Origin: Polynucleobacter sp. 71A-WALBACH
GTDB taxonomy: Bacteria > Pseudomonadota > Gammaproteobacteria > Burkholderiales > Burkholderiaceae
Direction of reading: 5' to 3'
NCBI RefSeq assembly: GCF_018882365.1
Contig: NZ_JACVOP010000003.1
Coordinates: 186,001-250,000 of the forward strand
DNA: 64,000 nucleotides
Of this stretch, positions 42,185-54,361 are shown one piece after another. Position 1 is the first letter of the stretch; each line of letters begins with the position of its first letter. A program made the translations under genes and the position numbers. The notes below the pieces were generated by a model that made no database searches, was not told the origin of the DNA, and was given only the letters and a program-made list of their open reading frames with translations.

Positions 42185-44398
42185 TTAAGCGTGCGCCTTT
42201 TTAACTACCAAGCGCCATGCATGCAGCAAAGGCTCGGTATAACCATTAGGCTGCTCTAGACCTTTGAATATCAGATCGCTAGCCGCTTTATAAGCATAAG
42301 AGTCTTTGAAATTCGGCATCATTGGCTTGTATAAAGGATCACCCGCATTTTGACCATCAACTACTTTAGCCATACGCTGTAAAGTCTCATTCACTTGCGC
42401 TTCAGTCACGATGCCATGCAATAACCAGTTCGCGATATGCTGACTAGAAATACGCAAGGTGGCACGATCTTCCATTAAACCTACGTTATGAATGTCAGGC
42501 ACCTTAGAGCAACCAACGCCTTGATCAATCCAACGAACCACATAACCCAAGATACCCTGGCAATTGTTATCTAATTCTTGCTGGATCTCTTCTTTAGACC
42601 AGTTGGCTTTTTCAACTACTGGAATAGTCAATAAGTCATCGAGCAAAGCTTCTGCTTCTGCAGCAGTATCTAACTGCTCCATTTCTTTTTGCAGTTGCGC
42701 TACGTTAACTTGATGGTAGTGCAATGCATGCAATGTCGCAGCAGTTGGTGAAGGCACCCAAGCGGTATTAGCACCCGCCTTTGGATGAACAATCTTTTGC
42801 TCAAGCATCGCCTTCATCAGGTCTGGCATAGCCCACATACCCTTACCGATTTGAGCGCGTCCACGCAAGCCACAATCCAAACCAGCCAGAACGTTACGAC
42901 GCTCGTAAGCGGATAACCATTTGCTGGTTTTCATATCGCCTTTGCGCATCATTGGACCTGCATGCATCGCTGTATGCATTTCATCACCAGTGCGATCTAG
43001 GAAGCCAGTATTAATGAAGGCTACGCGAGCACCAGCTGCAGCAATAGCAGCCTTGATGTTTGCGCTCATACGACGCTCTTCATCCATGATGCCGAGTTTC
43101 ACAGTATCCGCAGGCAAGCCTAATAATTTCTCAACACGGCCAAAGAGTTCGCCAGCAAAGGTAACTTCTTCAGGGCTGTGCATTTTTGGCTTTACGATGT
43201 AAACGGAACCTTTACGTGTATTGCCAATCGCCTGAGTTGCCGGACGATTAATGTCGTGCAATGCGATCAATACAGTAACTACTGCATCCAAGATACCTTC
43301 ATAAATTTCTTTACCGTCGCCAGTGATGATGGCTGGGTTAGTCATCAAGTGACCTACGTTACGAAGGAATAACAAAGAACGGCCATGCAAAGTGACAACG
43401 CCATCTTTAGCATCAACAGCGCCAATGCCAGCAGTGTATTTACGATCCGGGTTCAATGTGCGAGTAAAGGTTTTGCCACCCTTGCTGACTTCTTCAACCA
43501 AGGTGCCCTTAAGAATACCTAGCCAGTTTTCGTAAGCAAGCACTTTGTCATCGCCATCCACCGCGGCAATTGAATCTTCCAAATCTAAGATTGTAGAAAG
43601 CGCTGCTTCAAGCACAACGTCATTTACACCAGCAGCATCACTAGCTCCGATGGTTTTAGTCTTATTGATTTCAATATCGATGTGTACACCGTTATTGCGC
43701 AGGAGAACAGAGGAAGGCGCAGATGCGTCACCTTGATAACCTACAAACTGCTTCTCATCAGCAAGACCGGTTTTGCTGCCATCCTTCAGGCTGACAGCTA
43801 ACTTACTACCATCAATTGTGTAAGCGGTAGCATCTGCATGCGAACCTTTAGCCAATGGTGCGGACTGATCCAAGAATTTGCGGGCAAAGGCAACTACCTT
43901 AGCGCCACGAATTGGGTTGTATGCACCAGCCTTAGTTGCGCCATCTTCTTCAGAAATAACGTCAGTACCGTAGAGAGCATCATACAAAGAGCCCCAACGT
44001 GCGTTGGCAGCATTTAATGCGTAACGCGCATTCAGAACTGGCACCACTAACTGAGGACCAGCTTGAAGCGCTAATTCATCATCTACATTCTTAGTAGTGC
44101 CCAGAACTTTTCCTGGCACTTCATCTAAGTAACCGATTTCTTTCAGGTGCTTGCGGTAGGCAGGCATATCTTTGATTGGACCAGGATTGGCTTGATGCCA
44201 CTTATCTAAATCCAATTGCAAGCGATCACGCTTAGCTAACAAAGCTTCATTTTTTGGACCTAGGTCTTTAACGATCTCATCAAAACCCTTCCAAAAGTCA
44301 GCGCTTTTGATACCTGTGCCAGGCAGAACCTTATCTTCAATGAAACGATATAGGGGTGTAGCCACTTGAAGGCTATTACATTGTGTACGTGCAGTCAT
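42185..44398 (-). CDS. glcB: Malate synthase G
   Basis: 737-residue glyoxylate-cycle enzyme joining acetyl-CoA and glyoxylate to malate. It belongs to the long monomeric G type by length (about 720) and by blocks such as '[24 protein letters not shown]', '[21 protein letters not shown]' (catalytic Arg region), '[23 protein letters not shown]' and '[16 protein letters not shown]'. Cytosolic. Isocitrate lyase is not in the window. It is 61 bases downstream of purA, with its own terminator. Confidence 0.97.
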   Translation of the reverse strand: MTARTQCNSLQVATPLYRFIEDKVLPGTGIKSADFWKGFDEIVKDLGPKNEALLAKRDRLQLDLDKWHQANPGPIKDMPAYRKHLKEIGYLDEVPGKVLGTTKNVDDELALQAGPQLVVPVLNARYALNAANARWGSLYDALYGTDVISEEDGATKAGAYNPIRGAKVVAFARKFLDQSAPLAKGSHADATAYTIDGSKLAVSLKDGSKTGLADEKQFVGYQGDASAPSSVLLRNNGVHIDIEINKTKTIGASDAAGVNDVVLEAALSTILDLEDSIAAVDGDDKVLAYENWLGILKGTLVEEVSKGGKTFTRTLNPDRKYTAGIGAVDAKDGVVTLHGRSLLFLRNVGHLMTNPAIITGDGKEIYEGILDAVVTVLIALHDINRPATQAIGNTRKGSVYIVKPKMHSPEEVTFAGELFGRVEKLLGLPADTVKLGIMDEERRMSANIKAAIAAAGARVAFINTGFLDRTGDEMHTAMHAGPMMRKGDMKTSKWLSAYERRNVLAGLDCGLRGRAQIGKGMWAMPDLMKAMLEQKIVHPKAGANTAWVPSPTAATLHALHYHQVNVAQLQKEMEQLDTAAEAEALLDDLLTIPVVEKANWSKEEIQQELDNNCQGILGYVVRWIDQGVGCSKVPDIHNVGLMEDRATLRISSQHIANWLLHGIVTEAQVNETLQRMAKVVDGQNAGDPLYKPMMPNFKDSYAYKAASDLIFKGLEQPNGYTEPLLHAWRLVVKKAHA

Positions 44399-44459
44399 CT
44401 ATAAACCTCAAAACAAATATGTCAATTGAATATACAAAAGTTAATTAAAAAATTACTTA

Positions 44460-45860
<1,401 letters not shown>

Positions 45861-45869
45861 TGCTTCTTT

Positions 45870-47033
45870 TTATTTCTTGCTTACTTCCCATGAGCCGCCC
45901 TGCTTCACCAGCTCACGATCACAAAGATATTCAGCGGTTTCTACAGCGTCACCATCCATCGACTGAATAACCACTTCTCCAGCATCGCGTAACTCGGCGA
46001 TCTTGCTGGATAAGTCCACATCCATGATCCAAGGCGCTACGATGGCAAGCTTTCTTTGCGCTACAGGCGCAAGATTTGCCAAGGTTAATAAATCCATTGA
46101 GAAGCCAGTGGCAGGACGAGGACGTCCAAATGCTTGACCTACATGATCATATCTACCACCACGTGCAATTGGCTGGGGCAACTTATCTACATAGGCCGCA
46201 AACATCACGCCGCTATGATATTGATAGCCACGTAAATCGGCTAGATCAATACTCAGCTCAACTTTGCCAGGCAGTGCAGCGATAGCAGTGGATAGCTTTT
46301 CCAATTGAGCTAAAGCCTCATCAATCAACCGATGTTTTGGTAAAGACTTTTTAGCATTAGCTAATACTTGTGCGCAAGGGCCATTCAATTCGGTAAGCGC
46401 CATTAAAGCTTCAGCGGATTTAGTCGGCAATGATTTAGCCCAGATCACCAAGCGTGGTCGATCTTTACTTTGCAATAGGCTATACAGAGCCTCAATATCG
46501 CCCTTCTCCAGAGTTTGCCCATCGAGAATCCCTGCGAGCACACCTGCATGGGAAAGATCTAGGTAAACCTTGTTCAACCCAGCAACACTTAAAGTCTGCA
46601 ATAACAAAGAGACTGCTTCGAAATCCGCTTCCCAGCTTGCACAGCCATAAATTTCAGCGCCAAGTTGTAACTCTTCACGTGCAGAACTACCTACTGGCGT
46701 GCGAGCATGGGCAATAGAGCCTGCATAGCAAAGACGGGTAACACCTTTTCGGTTGAGTAAGTGCGCATCAATCCGAGCTACCTGTGGAGTCATGTCAGCA
46801 CGTAGGCCCAATGTGCGTCCAGATAATTGATCGACCAACTTAAATGTTTGCAAATTGAGATCGGAACCAGTGCCAGTCAGCAATGAATCCAAGAACTCCA
46901 ATATAGGAGGTGCAACCAGCTCATAACCATAGGACTGATACAAATCCAGAATGGCACGACGCAGAGTCTCTACCTTACGAGCCTCAGCAGGTAAAACATC
47001 AGCAATATCTTCAGGAAGTAACCAACGATTCAT
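45870..47033 (-). CDS. hisZ: ATP phosphoribosyltransferase regulatory subunit
   Basis: 387-residue catalytically inactive HisRS paralogue that binds the short HisG to start histidine synthesis. The N-terminus 'RWLLPEDIADVLPAEARKVETLRR' and the class II core 'LRADMTPQVARIDAH', with 'IARGGRYDHVGQAFGRPRPATGFSMDL', match HisZ, and the HisRS anticodon-binding domain is lacking. It follows hflC (18 bases) in the conserved block. No hisG is in the window. Confidence 0.95.
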   Translation of the reverse strand: MNRWLLPEDIADVLPAEARKVETLRRAILDLYQSYGYELVAPPILEFLDSLLTGTGSDLNLQTFKLVDQLSGRTLGLRADMTPQVARIDAHLLNRKGVTRLCYAGSIAHARTPVGSSAREELQLGAEIYGCASWEADFEAVSLLLQTLSVAGLNKVYLDLSHAGVLAGILDGQTLEKGDIEALYSLLQSKDRPRLVIWAKSLPTKSAEALMALTELNGPCAQVLANAKKSLPKHRLIDEALAQLEKLSTAIAALPGKVELSIDLADLRGYQYHSGVMFAAYVDKLPQPIARGGRYDHVGQAFGRPRPATGFSMDLLTLANLAPVAQRKLAIVAPWIMDVDLSSKIAELRDAGEVVIQSMDGDAVETAEYLCDRELVKQGGSWEVSKK

Positions 47034-47051
47034 GATCTGAAATATTCACTT

Positions 47052-47924
47052 TCAATTTTTTTTGTGCAAGAACTTAAAGAACTCGCCATTAGGCTCAACC
47101 ACCATGACATCCTTCTTATCTTTGAAGGAGCTACGGTAAGCCTCAAGACTTTGATAGAACTGCGCAAACTGTGGATCACGCCCAAATGCTTCTGCATAGA
47201 GTGCAGTAGCTCTTGCATCTCCTGAGCCTTTAATCTTTTGGGCATCGCGATAAGCTTCAGCCAAGATCGTGTCGCGCTGACGCTCGGCATTTGCGCGAAT
47301 CTTGTCTGATTCTGCTGCACCGGTGGAACGCAACTCATTGGCGACACGTTTACGCTCTGCCTCCATACGACGGTAGACGGAATCACTAATCTCAGCAAGT
47401 AGATCTACCCGCTTGAGTCGAACGTCGACAATCTCTACACCGATATCAGCAGCGTCATCTGCCACCTTCTTACGTATACCTTGCATGACCTGTTCACGTT
47501 GATCGGAAATCAATTCACGGACAGTGCGTTTAGTAAATTCTTCGTTTAAGGCAGAGCGAACCAACTGAGTTAAGCGGTCTTGTGCCAAGCGCTCATCACC
47601 CTTAAAGCTGATGAAGAATTTACGCGGATCAACAATGCGCCATTTCACATAGGAATCGACTAAGAGATTTTTCTTCTCAGCAGTAATAAAGCGCTCTGCT
47701 TCAGGATTATCAATCGTTAAGATGCGACGATCAAAGAAACGTACGCTTTCAAATGGAGCTGGATATTTCAGTTGCAAGCCAGGTTGCTCAATCACCCGCA
47801 CGATCTGACCAAAAGCAAAGACCACAGCGAAGTTACGCTGATCAACAATAAAGATACTAGATGCCAGGACATAGGCCAGAGCAATTAAGCCAGCAATGCT
47901 AGCTAGGAGACGATTTGCATTCAT
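47052..47924 (-). CDS. hflC: HflC, SPFH membrane protein of the HflKC complex
   Basis: 290-residue protein with one N-terminal membrane helix (7-27) and a periplasmic-facing SPFH/prohibitin domain ('FIVDQRNFAVVFAFGQIVRV'). The coiled-coil region is rich in Ala/Glu/Arg ('RMEAERKRVANELRSTGAAE'). It forms a large hetero-oligomeric cage around FtsH with HflK. The start ATG shares one base with the hflK stop (TAATG). Confidence 0.97.
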   Translation of the reverse strand: MNANRLLASIAGLIALAYVLASSIFIVDQRNFAVVFAFGQIVRVIEQPGLQLKYPAPFESVRFFDRRILTIDNPEAERFITAEKKNLLVDSYVKWRIVDPRKFFISFKGDERLAQDRLTQLVRSALNEEFTKRTVRELISDQREQVMQGIRKKVADDAADIGVEIVDVRLKRVDLLAEISDSVYRRMEAERKRVANELRSTGAAESDKIRANAERQRDTILAEAYRDAQKIKGSGDARATALYAEAFGRDPQFAQFYQSLEAYRSSFKDKKDVMVVEPNGEFFKFLHKKN

Positions 47925-49471
47925 TATCTTGCCTCCCGATCACGACTACGTAGGCCATCACGTTTATCACCAGCATTTGTAGCCCCCGTATTTACAGCTC
48001 CAGCATTTGGAGTTGCCGCACTAGGAGCGCTTTGAATTGGTGCAGCAGGATTGCCAGTTGCTCCACCCACTGTTACCGAACCAGTCGGTGTAGTAGCCGG
48101 TGTTTGACCTGTTGCTACTTGCGTACTCTCTGCGCTCACTTGAGCAACTAACTTATCGAGCGGGAGATACAGGAGACTATTGTTCTTGGTGGTATCAACC
48201 AAAACTTTAGTAACGTTGTTATACATTTCGCGCATGCTGTCGATGTACATGCGATCACGAGTCACGCCTGGTGCTTTTGCATACTCCACGAATATTTGTT
48301 TGAAGCGAGCGGCGTCACCCTCAGCGGTAGCTACTACACGCGCTTTATAACCTTCGGCCTCTTGAATCAAACGCGCTGCCGTACCTTTAGCGCGCGGAAT
48401 AATGTCGTTGGCATAAGCCTGACCTTCGCTCTTTAAACGCTCTTGATCTTGACCAGCCTTCACCGCATCATCAAAAGCAGCTTGCACTTGCTCTGGAGGC
48501 TGAACGTTCTGAACGGTCACACTAGTTACGTAGATACCAGTCTTATAACTATCTAGAATTTTCTGAATAGAATTGGCCAGATCAATACCAATCTTCTCGC
48601 GCCCTTCGTACAAGACAGTGTCCATCTTGCTACGAGCAACGATTTCACGAACGGAAGTCTCTGCTGCTTGCACAACTGTGGCATCAGGGTCGCGGTTATT
48701 AAACAAATAATCGGTAGGATCCTTCAGTCGGTACTGAACAGCGAAGCGAACATCAATAATGTTTTCATCTTCAGTAAGCATTGAAGAATCTTTTTGATTG
48801 GTTGCCTTAATCAGTATTGGGCGCCCCACTTCAACAGATCGCACGCCAGACAAATTGACCGTCTCTTGAGATTGGATTGGCCAAGGCATACGCCAGTTAA
48901 TACCCGGCTTGGCGGTGTAGTCGTATTTGCCAAAAGTAGAGATCACGCCAGCCTGGCCTTCTTGAATGATGAAGAAGCCACTAAAAATCCAAATCAACAG
49001 CACGCCACCAGCAGCCAGTAAGACGGTGGCCTTAGAACCAAAAGGATTGGTGAAATTGAAGTTGGGCGCACTCATTCCGCCGCCGTTGCCTCCGCTACCA
49101 CCACCAGCATTACCGCCACTATTACCGCGCTCGGACGGTGGAGGAATGTCAGTGCTGTTTGGTTTATTTGCTGGCTTGCTTGAGCTTGCGCCTGGTTTTT
49201 TCTTACCACCAAAAATGCCGCTGAGGCGGTCGTTGAAATCACGCCACAATTCATCCAAATCAGGCGGGCCATCTGGCTTAGCAGGTTGATTGTTTGGCCT
49301 TGGGCTATTTGGCTGAACTTCTACTGGTTTTTCAGCATCTGGAGTACTGGGTTCGACTTGAGGAGATTGTTCACTACCCTGCCCACCTTTGGCATCTTTG
49401 GATCCACTACCTGGGTGGCTATTGCCCCAGCCTGGATCATTGACCGAAAACAGCTCAAGAAATTTACGCAT
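47924..49471 (-). CDS. hflK: HflK, SPFH membrane protein of the HflKC complex
   Basis: 515 residues: a Gly/Pro/Ser-rich cytosolic N-terminus of about 145 residues, one membrane helix (about 148-170, 'VLLAAGGVLLIWIFSGFFII'), then an SPFH domain starting 'QEGQAGVISTFGKYDYTAKP', a coiled coil, and a Thr/Ala-rich low-complexity tail. E. coli HflK is 419 residues, so both tails are longer here. With HflC it controls FtsH proteolysis. Its ATG overlaps the hflX stop by 8 bases. Confidence 0.97.
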   Translation of the reverse strand: MRKFLELFSVNDPGWGNSHPGSGSKDAKGGQGSEQSPQVEPSTPDAEKPVEVQPNSPRPNNQPAKPDGPPDLDELWRDFNDRLSGIFGGKKKPGASSSKPANKPNSTDIPPPSERGNSGGNAGGGSGGNGGGMSAPNFNFTNPFGSKATVLLAAGGVLLIWIFSGFFIIQEGQAGVISTFGKYDYTAKPGINWRMPWPIQSQETVNLSGVRSVEVGRPILIKATNQKDSSMLTEDENIIDVRFAVQYRLKDPTDYLFNNRDPDATVVQAAETSVREIVARSKMDTVLYEGREKIGIDLANSIQKILDSYKTGIYVTSVTVQNVQPPEQVQAAFDDAVKAGQDQERLKSEGQAYANDIIPRAKGTAARLIQEAEGYKARVVATAEGDAARFKQIFVEYAKAPGVTRDRMYIDSMREMYNNVTKVLVDTTKNNSLLYLPLDKLVAQVSAESTQVATGQTPATTPTGSVTVGGATGNPAAPIQSAPSAATPNAGAVNTGATNAGDKRDGLRSRDREAR

Positions 49472-50750
49472 CGTTTGGTGAATATTTTCGGTTAGGAATC
49501 GGGTTAAATTCAGAAGTCTCTGGTCGTTCGGGTAAAGGAGCTAAAAACTCGTCTGGGTCCATTTGGACCTTGGCACGATTCTGCTCGACCCTTATTCTAT
49601 CAGTCATTTGAGAGCATTCGGCGAGGGCTGAGCGCAATAAATCGAGGCCTAGGCCCGTCTTGGCGGAGAGGAAAACCTGGCTCGGAATTCCCTCGGAATC
49701 TCGGATTAGAACCGCCCCCTCCGTAAAGGTCTGGGGCATCTGGTCAATCTTGTTCATGACCTCGATACGGGGGATGTCATCAGCCCCAATTTCTCGTAAA
49801 ACGGCCTCTACTTCAGCCTTTTGCTCCCTTGCCACTGGGCTACAGGCGTCAATCACATGCAAAATCAAGTCCGCATGGATGGTTTCATCCAAAGTGGCCC
49901 TAAAGGCCTCCACCAGTTGGTGCGGTAATTCACGGATAAAGCCGACTGTATCGGAGACCACAATCGAACCTACGCCCTCTAAATGGACTTTGCGAGAGGT
50001 TGTATCGAGGGTTGCAAACAGCTGATCTGCGGCATATGCCCCTGCTTTAGTGAGGGAATTAAATAAGGTCGACTTACCAGCATTGGTGTAACCCACCAGA
50101 GATACCGAAAAGACATCTTTACGATTACGCGCCCTTCTTTGGGTTCTTTGTTGGCGCTGGAGCTTCTCCAACTCATTTTCTAGACGCTTTGCCTTAGTGG
50201 CCAGCATCCGTCGATCAAGCTCCATCTGGGTTTCGCCAGGGCCGCCGCGCACGCCAATGCCACCACGTTGACGCTCTAGGTGACTCCATGCACGGACTAA
50301 ACGAGACATACGATAGCGCACTTGAGCTAGCTCAACCTGAGTTTTACCAATATGACTTTGCGCTCTTTGGCTAAAGATATCCAAAATCAGGCCAGTACGG
50401 TCCATGACATGAAAGCCAATATGGCGCTCTAAATTGCGTTGCTGAGTTGGGGATAAGGGATGGTTAAAGATGACCAGTTCGGCACCTTGCTCTTCCATCA
50501 CTTTTTTGACTTCACTCGCTTTACCCGAGCCAATAAATAAGGCTGGGTCAGTCTTACCCTTGCGGGCAATCACACTAGCGGTAGGTATGGAGCCAGCACT
50601 TTCAGCTAGAAGGCTGAGTTCTGCCATGCTGTCCGCAAAATCTTCGCGGCCTGTATCAACTCCAACCAGAACGGCACGCGCCGCATCTACACCTGTTTTA
50701 TACAGAGCTAGGTTCTTCCGTACGGAACTCCACTGCACGAGCGGGAACAA
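49464..50750 (-). CDS. hflX: GTPase HflX (ribosome-splitting)
   Basis: About 425 residues. The N-terminal HflX domain ('[20 protein letters not shown]', '[23 protein letters not shown]', [13 protein letters not shown]) precedes the G domain with [15 protein letters not shown] and NKID. HflX separates stalled or heat-damaged ribosomes. No ATG start exists: the frame opens with TTG at 50750 and GTG at 50738 inside hfq, and no in-frame ATG lies before the conserved domain. Any start at these codons overlaps the hfq end by 40-53 bases, so translation is probably coupled to hfq. Confidence 0.95.
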   Translation of the reverse strand: MFPLVQWSSVRKNLALYKTGVDAARAVLVGVDTGREDFADSMAELSLLAESAGSIPTASVIARKGKTDPALFIGSGKASEVKKVMEEQGAELVIFNHPLSPTQQRNLERHIGFHVMDRTGLILDIFSQRAQSHIGKTQVELAQVRYRMSRLVRAWSHLERQRGGIGVRGGPGETQMELDRRMLATKAKRLENELEKLQRQQRTQRRARNRKDVFSVSLVGYTNAGKSTLFNSLTKAGAYAADQLFATLDTTSRKVHLEGVGSIVVSDTVGFIRELPHQLVEAFRATLDETIHADLILHVIDACSPVAREQKAEVEAVLREIGADDIPRIEVMNKIDQMPQTFTEGAVLIRDSEGIPSQVFLSAKTGLGLDLLRSALAECSQMTDRIRVEQNRAKVQMDPDEFLAPLPERPETSEFNPIPNRKYSPNDA

Positions 50751-50940
50751 TCGTGGAAATGGCGTGTTTATAAACCATCTGCGTCACAGTGTTACGCAAT
50801 AGAACCACATATTGATCGAAGGATTCAATATTGCCCTGTAGTTTGATGCCATTCACCAGATAGATTGAGACGGGAACATGCTCTTTGCGCAAAGCATTGA
50901 GGAAGGGATCCTGTAGTAATTGGATTTTGCTGTTATTCAT
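50698..50940 (-). CDS. hfq: RNA chaperone Hfq
   Basis: 80-residue Sm-like hexamer-forming protein: '[43 protein letters not shown]' spans the Sm1 motif, and [13 protein letters not shown] contains the Sm2 YKHA. It pairs small RNAs with mRNAs. The C-terminal tail is short. An AAGGAG ribosome binding site precedes the ATG at 50940. It lies in the order der-hfq-hflX, with a 199-base gap to der that contains a promoter candidate. Confidence 0.98.
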   Translation of the reverse strand: MNNSKIQLLQDPFLNALRKEHVPVSIYLVNGIKLQGNIESFDQYVVLLRNTVTQMVYKHAISTIVPARAVEFRTEEPSSV

Positions 50941-51061
50941 ACTGCTCCTTAATGGTTTTTATAGACTGCTTATATTTTGGGAGTCTTGCTTTTTTATTAA
51001 ATAATCTACTACCAAGTAATGCCTGCTATCTGCTATGCGCTTCCTACTACCGTCTATCTCT

Positions 51062-51091
51062 AGCATAGGGGGTCTGATATTCAAAAATCAA
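51062..51091 (-). promoter_or_regulatory. Candidate hfq promoter
   Basis: On the minus strand TTGATT (51091-51086) and TATGCT (51067-51062) with an 18-base spacer. It leaves a leader of about 115 bases before the hfq ATG. Both boxes are moderate. Confidence 0.45.
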
Positions 51092-51139
51092 GCCCCTTAG
51101 CCAAAAGACACTTAAAACTGTAACGCTGTTTTTACCTTT

Positions 51140-52504
51140 TTACTTCTTTTTGCCTTTTTTGCCTTTGTCCGCATCAACATAGGGGTTTTTGGCAGTATTC
51201 ATCTGAATGCGCAATGGGGTACCGCGTAACTTAAAGACCTCTCTAAAACGGCCTTCTAGGTAGCGCTTATAACTATCAGTTACACCACTCAAAGATGTTC
51301 CATGTATCACCACGATTGGGGGATTCATACCACCCTGGTGGGCATAACGCAATTTTGGACGACCCATGCCCACACGCTTGGGCTGCTGATGCTCGATAGC
51401 CTCTTGCAAAATACGGGTGAGTTTTGGCGTTGGTAACTTCGCCATTGCAGCAGCATAGGCCAAGTCAACATCTTTAAAGAGCTCTTTGAGGCCAGTACCT
51501 TTTTTAGCGGAAATAGGATGAACGTTTGCAAAATCCAAGAAGCGGAGTTTTTGAGCGATCTCTAAACGCGCACGCTCTTTAACGTAGGCATCTAAACCAT
51601 CCCACTTATTTACAGCGACCACTAATGCGCGCCCTGCTTCTACAATAAATCCAGCGATATGCGCGTCTTGCTCTGAAATATCTTGCTGCGCATCTAGCAT
51701 CAAGATCACGACATTACAGTCCGCAATGGCTTGTAAAGTTTTAACAACGGAAAACTTCTCAATCGCCTCAAATACTTTTCCACGACGGCGCAGACCTGCG
51801 GTATCGACCAAGATGTAAGGTTTGCCATTGCGCTCGAAAGGAACTTCAATCGCATCACGGGTTGTGCCTGGCATATCAAACGCGATTACGCGCTCTTCAC
51901 CGATCAATTTATTGATCAAGGTCGATTTACCTACGTTAGGACGACCTACAACCGCAATCTTCATTGGGCGATTTGGATCGTTTTCTTGCTCTTCTGGTTC
52001 TGGCTCTGGAATGCCTAAAGAATCCAAAGCATCATCAATCAAGCCACGCACGCCATCACCATGCGCGGATGAGATCGGGAAAGGCTCACCTAAACCTAGC
52101 TCATGAAAGTCTGCAGTAACGATACCGGACTGCATACCTTCAGTTTTATTGACTGCCAGAATGACTGGTCTACCTGTCTTGCGCAAAAAATCGGCAATGA
52201 CGCGGTCTTGTGGCGCCATACCCAAGCGACCATCTACCAAGAAAATAATGATGTCTGATTCAGCGACGGCTTGCTTAGTTTGCTTTGCCATCTCGGCAAC
52301 AATGCCGGTCTTCGCCACAGGCTCAAAACCACCGGTATCGACGCAGATAAATGCGCGTTCGCCAATACGGCCTTTGCCATAGTGACGATCTCGAGTCAGG
52401 CCCGAGAAGTCAGCTACTAGGGCATCGCGTGAACGCGTTAAGCGATTAAAGAGGGTCGATTTACCAACGTTTGGACGACCGACAATAGTGATTACTGGAT
52501 TCAT
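51140..52504 (-). CDS. der: GTPase Der (EngA), ribosome assembly
   Basis: 454-residue double GTPase for 50S assembly. First G domain: [14 protein letters not shown], then NKTEG. Second: [31 protein letters not shown]-like domain and a Lys-rich tail (KGKKGKKK) complete it. It overlaps the bamB stop by 4 bases, so bamB and der are co-translated. Confidence 0.98.
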   Translation of the reverse strand: MNPVITIVGRPNVGKSTLFNRLTRSRDALVADFSGLTRDRHYGKGRIGERAFICVDTGGFEPVAKTGIVAEMAKQTKQAVAESDIIIFLVDGRLGMAPQDRVIADFLRKTGRPVILAVNKTEGMQSGIVTADFHELGLGEPFPISSAHGDGVRGLIDDALDSLGIPEPEPEEQENDPNRPMKIAVVGRPNVGKSTLINKLIGEERVIAFDMPGTTRDAIEVPFERNGKPYILVDTAGLRRRGKVFEAIEKFSVVKTLQAIADCNVVILMLDAQQDISEQDAHIAGFIVEAGRALVVAVNKWDGLDAYVKERARLEIAQKLRFLDFANVHPISAKKGTGLKELFKDVDLAYAAAMAKLPTPKLTRILQEAIEHQQPKRVGMGRPKLRYAHQGGMNPPIVVIHGTSLSGVTDSYKRYLEGRFREVFKLRGTPLRIQMNTAKNPYVDADKGKKGKKK

Positions 52505-53658
52505 TTTGGACTGTACGCCGCTAGTTTGCCACCTTGAGATTGAATCAAGATGAGGCCATTCACCGCAATCGGTGCGGCTGAGATTGGACTACTGTCATGA
52601 CGAATGCGTGCCAGCATTTCACCATTCGCTTGTGAAAGTGCATGCACATAACCTTGTGCATCACCAACGAGTACTACCCTACCAACTGCCAATGGCTCAC
52701 CCACATCTCTAAATGTCAGCTGCGTGTTCTCCCAAGCTTGTGAACCATCCTTTACTGCAAAAGCAGTCACATGGGATTTTTCATTAGAAGAAAAAACTAA
52801 GTCAGGACTTTGAGCTGTACCGGTATAGCTTGAAAAATCCTTGAACCACAATAAATTACCTGTACGCGCTTGACCGCAACCGATGCGACCTTGATAAGAG
52901 ACAGCGCAAATAGTTTCGCCATCCATGCTTGGCTTCGCAGTCACATCATTTAAGCGCTCAATCTCAGAGAAGCCTTTTGGAAAGGAAATCGGCGTCTCCC
53001 AAACTAGCCCGCCGTTTGCAATCGCAATCATGCCAAAGCGACCACCAGCAAATCCGGTCACAATGACCTCATTACCAATCGCGAGCATGCCGTAGCCAAC
53101 GCGCAAAGACAATGCGGATTGTTGACGTTGATAAGTCCACTTACGAACTCCTGTCTGAGCATCCAAACCAATAAAGCGGTTATCCAATGCACGGATGATT
53201 ACTACGCCACCGGCAACTACTGGCTCTGATAGTACTTCACTACCAACACTCACATTCCAGATAGGTTTACCAGTTTCGTCATAGGCATAGACGGTACCCT
53301 TGGTTGTCACTACTGCTGTAGTACGTCCATCAGATCCAGGGCCAATAGAAAGGCGATCCGGTACCGATACTTCCCACAACTTTTCACCAGTACGTAAATC
53401 CAACTTAGTGAGATTGCCACGGTGGGATGCAGCAAAAACAGCTTCACCTGCTACCGAAGGATGAAAGTTAAATGGTTCAGATGAACCGATACCAGTTGAC
53501 CATACCGGAGATAAATCAAATTGATTGCTAACCGTAACTAGCTCAGCAGGCTTGCGCACACGTGAGCCGCCAGAACAAGCTACCAAGGCCAGGACTACAG
53601 AGCCTAAGACTAGGGTCGTACTTGCTAGTTTTGCTACCCGTTTGCAATCCATCATCAC
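52501..53658 (-). CDS. bamB: Outer membrane assembly lipoprotein BamB
   Basis: About 385 residues. A lipoprotein signal peptide ends in the lipobox LVAC ('[18 protein letters not shown]'). The mature part is an eight-bladed PQQ-repeat propeller ('[11 protein letters not shown]', '[17 protein letters not shown]', '[12 protein letters not shown]'). It belongs to the BAM complex in the outer membrane. The start is GTG, ATG or ATG at 53658, 53655 or 53652 in a row, overlapping or abutting the yfgM stop. Confidence 0.96.
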   Translation of the reverse strand: MMMDCKRVAKLASTTLVLGSVVLALVACSGGSRVRKPAELVTVSNQFDLSPVWSTGIGSSEPFNFHPSVAGEAVFAASHRGNLTKLDLRTGEKLWEVSVPDRLSIGPGSDGRTTAVVTTKGTVYAYDETGKPIWNVSVGSEVLSEPVVAGGVVIIRALDNRFIGLDAQTGVRKWTYQRQQSALSLRVGYGMLAIGNEVIVTGFAGGRFGMIAIANGGLVWETPISFPKGFSEIERLNDVTAKPSMDGETICAVSYQGRIGCGQARTGNLLWFKDFSSYTGTAQSPDLVFSSNEKSHVTAFAVKDGSQAWENTQLTFRDVGEPLAVGRVVLVGDAQGYVHALSQANGEMLARIRHDSSPISAAPIAVNGLILIQSQGGKLAAYSPK

Positions 53659-54314
53659 TGAGCTACTCCTCCGACGGCATCTAATTTAACTTTCAGGAGG
53701 CGACGCGCCTCTTCTGGGAATTCTTTTGCTTGATTGAGTAGTACCCAAGCAGCTTCATAACTCTTACGCGCATCAGTAATATTTTTTTGCGCTAGATACC
53801 AATCTCCACGACGCTCTAACCATAAAGCCTCGAAACCTGAGACAGGCTTTTCTTTTAGGATTGAATCGGCTTCTGCAAAATCCTTTTCGGAGCCCTGCTC
53901 TATCAACTGCGATGCTAAACGTAATTTTGCCAAAGCCAAATAGCCTTGATCAGAAGAATTCTTGGCAGCCCAACGCAAATAATCGATGGCCTTTGCAGAA
54001 TCACCCGCATCAGATGCAATCTTCGCGGCCACCAGACTGGACATTGCTGCATAAGGCGTACCAGAAAACTGCTTTTGCAAATCATCAGCAGCGAGCAAGG
54101 TTTGATCTTTATCACCCTTGTTAATCGCTGTGACCATCGTTTCATATAACTGTGAAGCGGCCGCCGCTTGGCTAGTGCGCCACCATTGGTATCCACTGTA
54201 AGCTGCATAAGCAAATAAAGCAGCAGTCACTACACCGGTAATGATGTTGCGATACTTTTGCCAGAATGCTTTAAGTTGATCTACTTGTTCTTGTTCTTCT
54301 AGGTCTAAAGGCAT
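53655..54314 (-). CDS. yfgM: YfgM family tetratricopeptide protein (ancillary SecYEG translocon subunit)
   Basis: 219 residues: a cytosolic N-terminus 'DLEEQEQVDQLKAFWQKYRN', one membrane helix (about 22-42, 'IITGVVTAALFAYAAYSGYQWW'), and a periplasmic TPR-like helical domain. YfgM works with PpiD at the Sec translocon. Position hisS-yfgM-bamB is conserved in Gram-negative bacteria. The C-terminus overlaps bamB. Confidence 0.94.
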   Translation of the reverse strand: MPLDLEEQEQVDQLKAFWQKYRNIITGVVTAALFAYAAYSGYQWWRTSQAAAASQLYETMVTAINKGDKDQTLLAADDLQKQFSGTPYAAMSSLVAAKIASDAGDSAKAIDYLRWAAKNSSDQGYLALAKLRLASQLIEQGSEKDFAEADSILKEKPVSGFEALWLERRGDWYLAQKNITDARKSYEAAWVLLNQAKEFPEEARRLLKVKLDAVGGVAQ

Positions 54315-54361
54315 GTCAATCCAAGCTAATAAATGCAGTTTTAATAATGAATGTCTTAATT

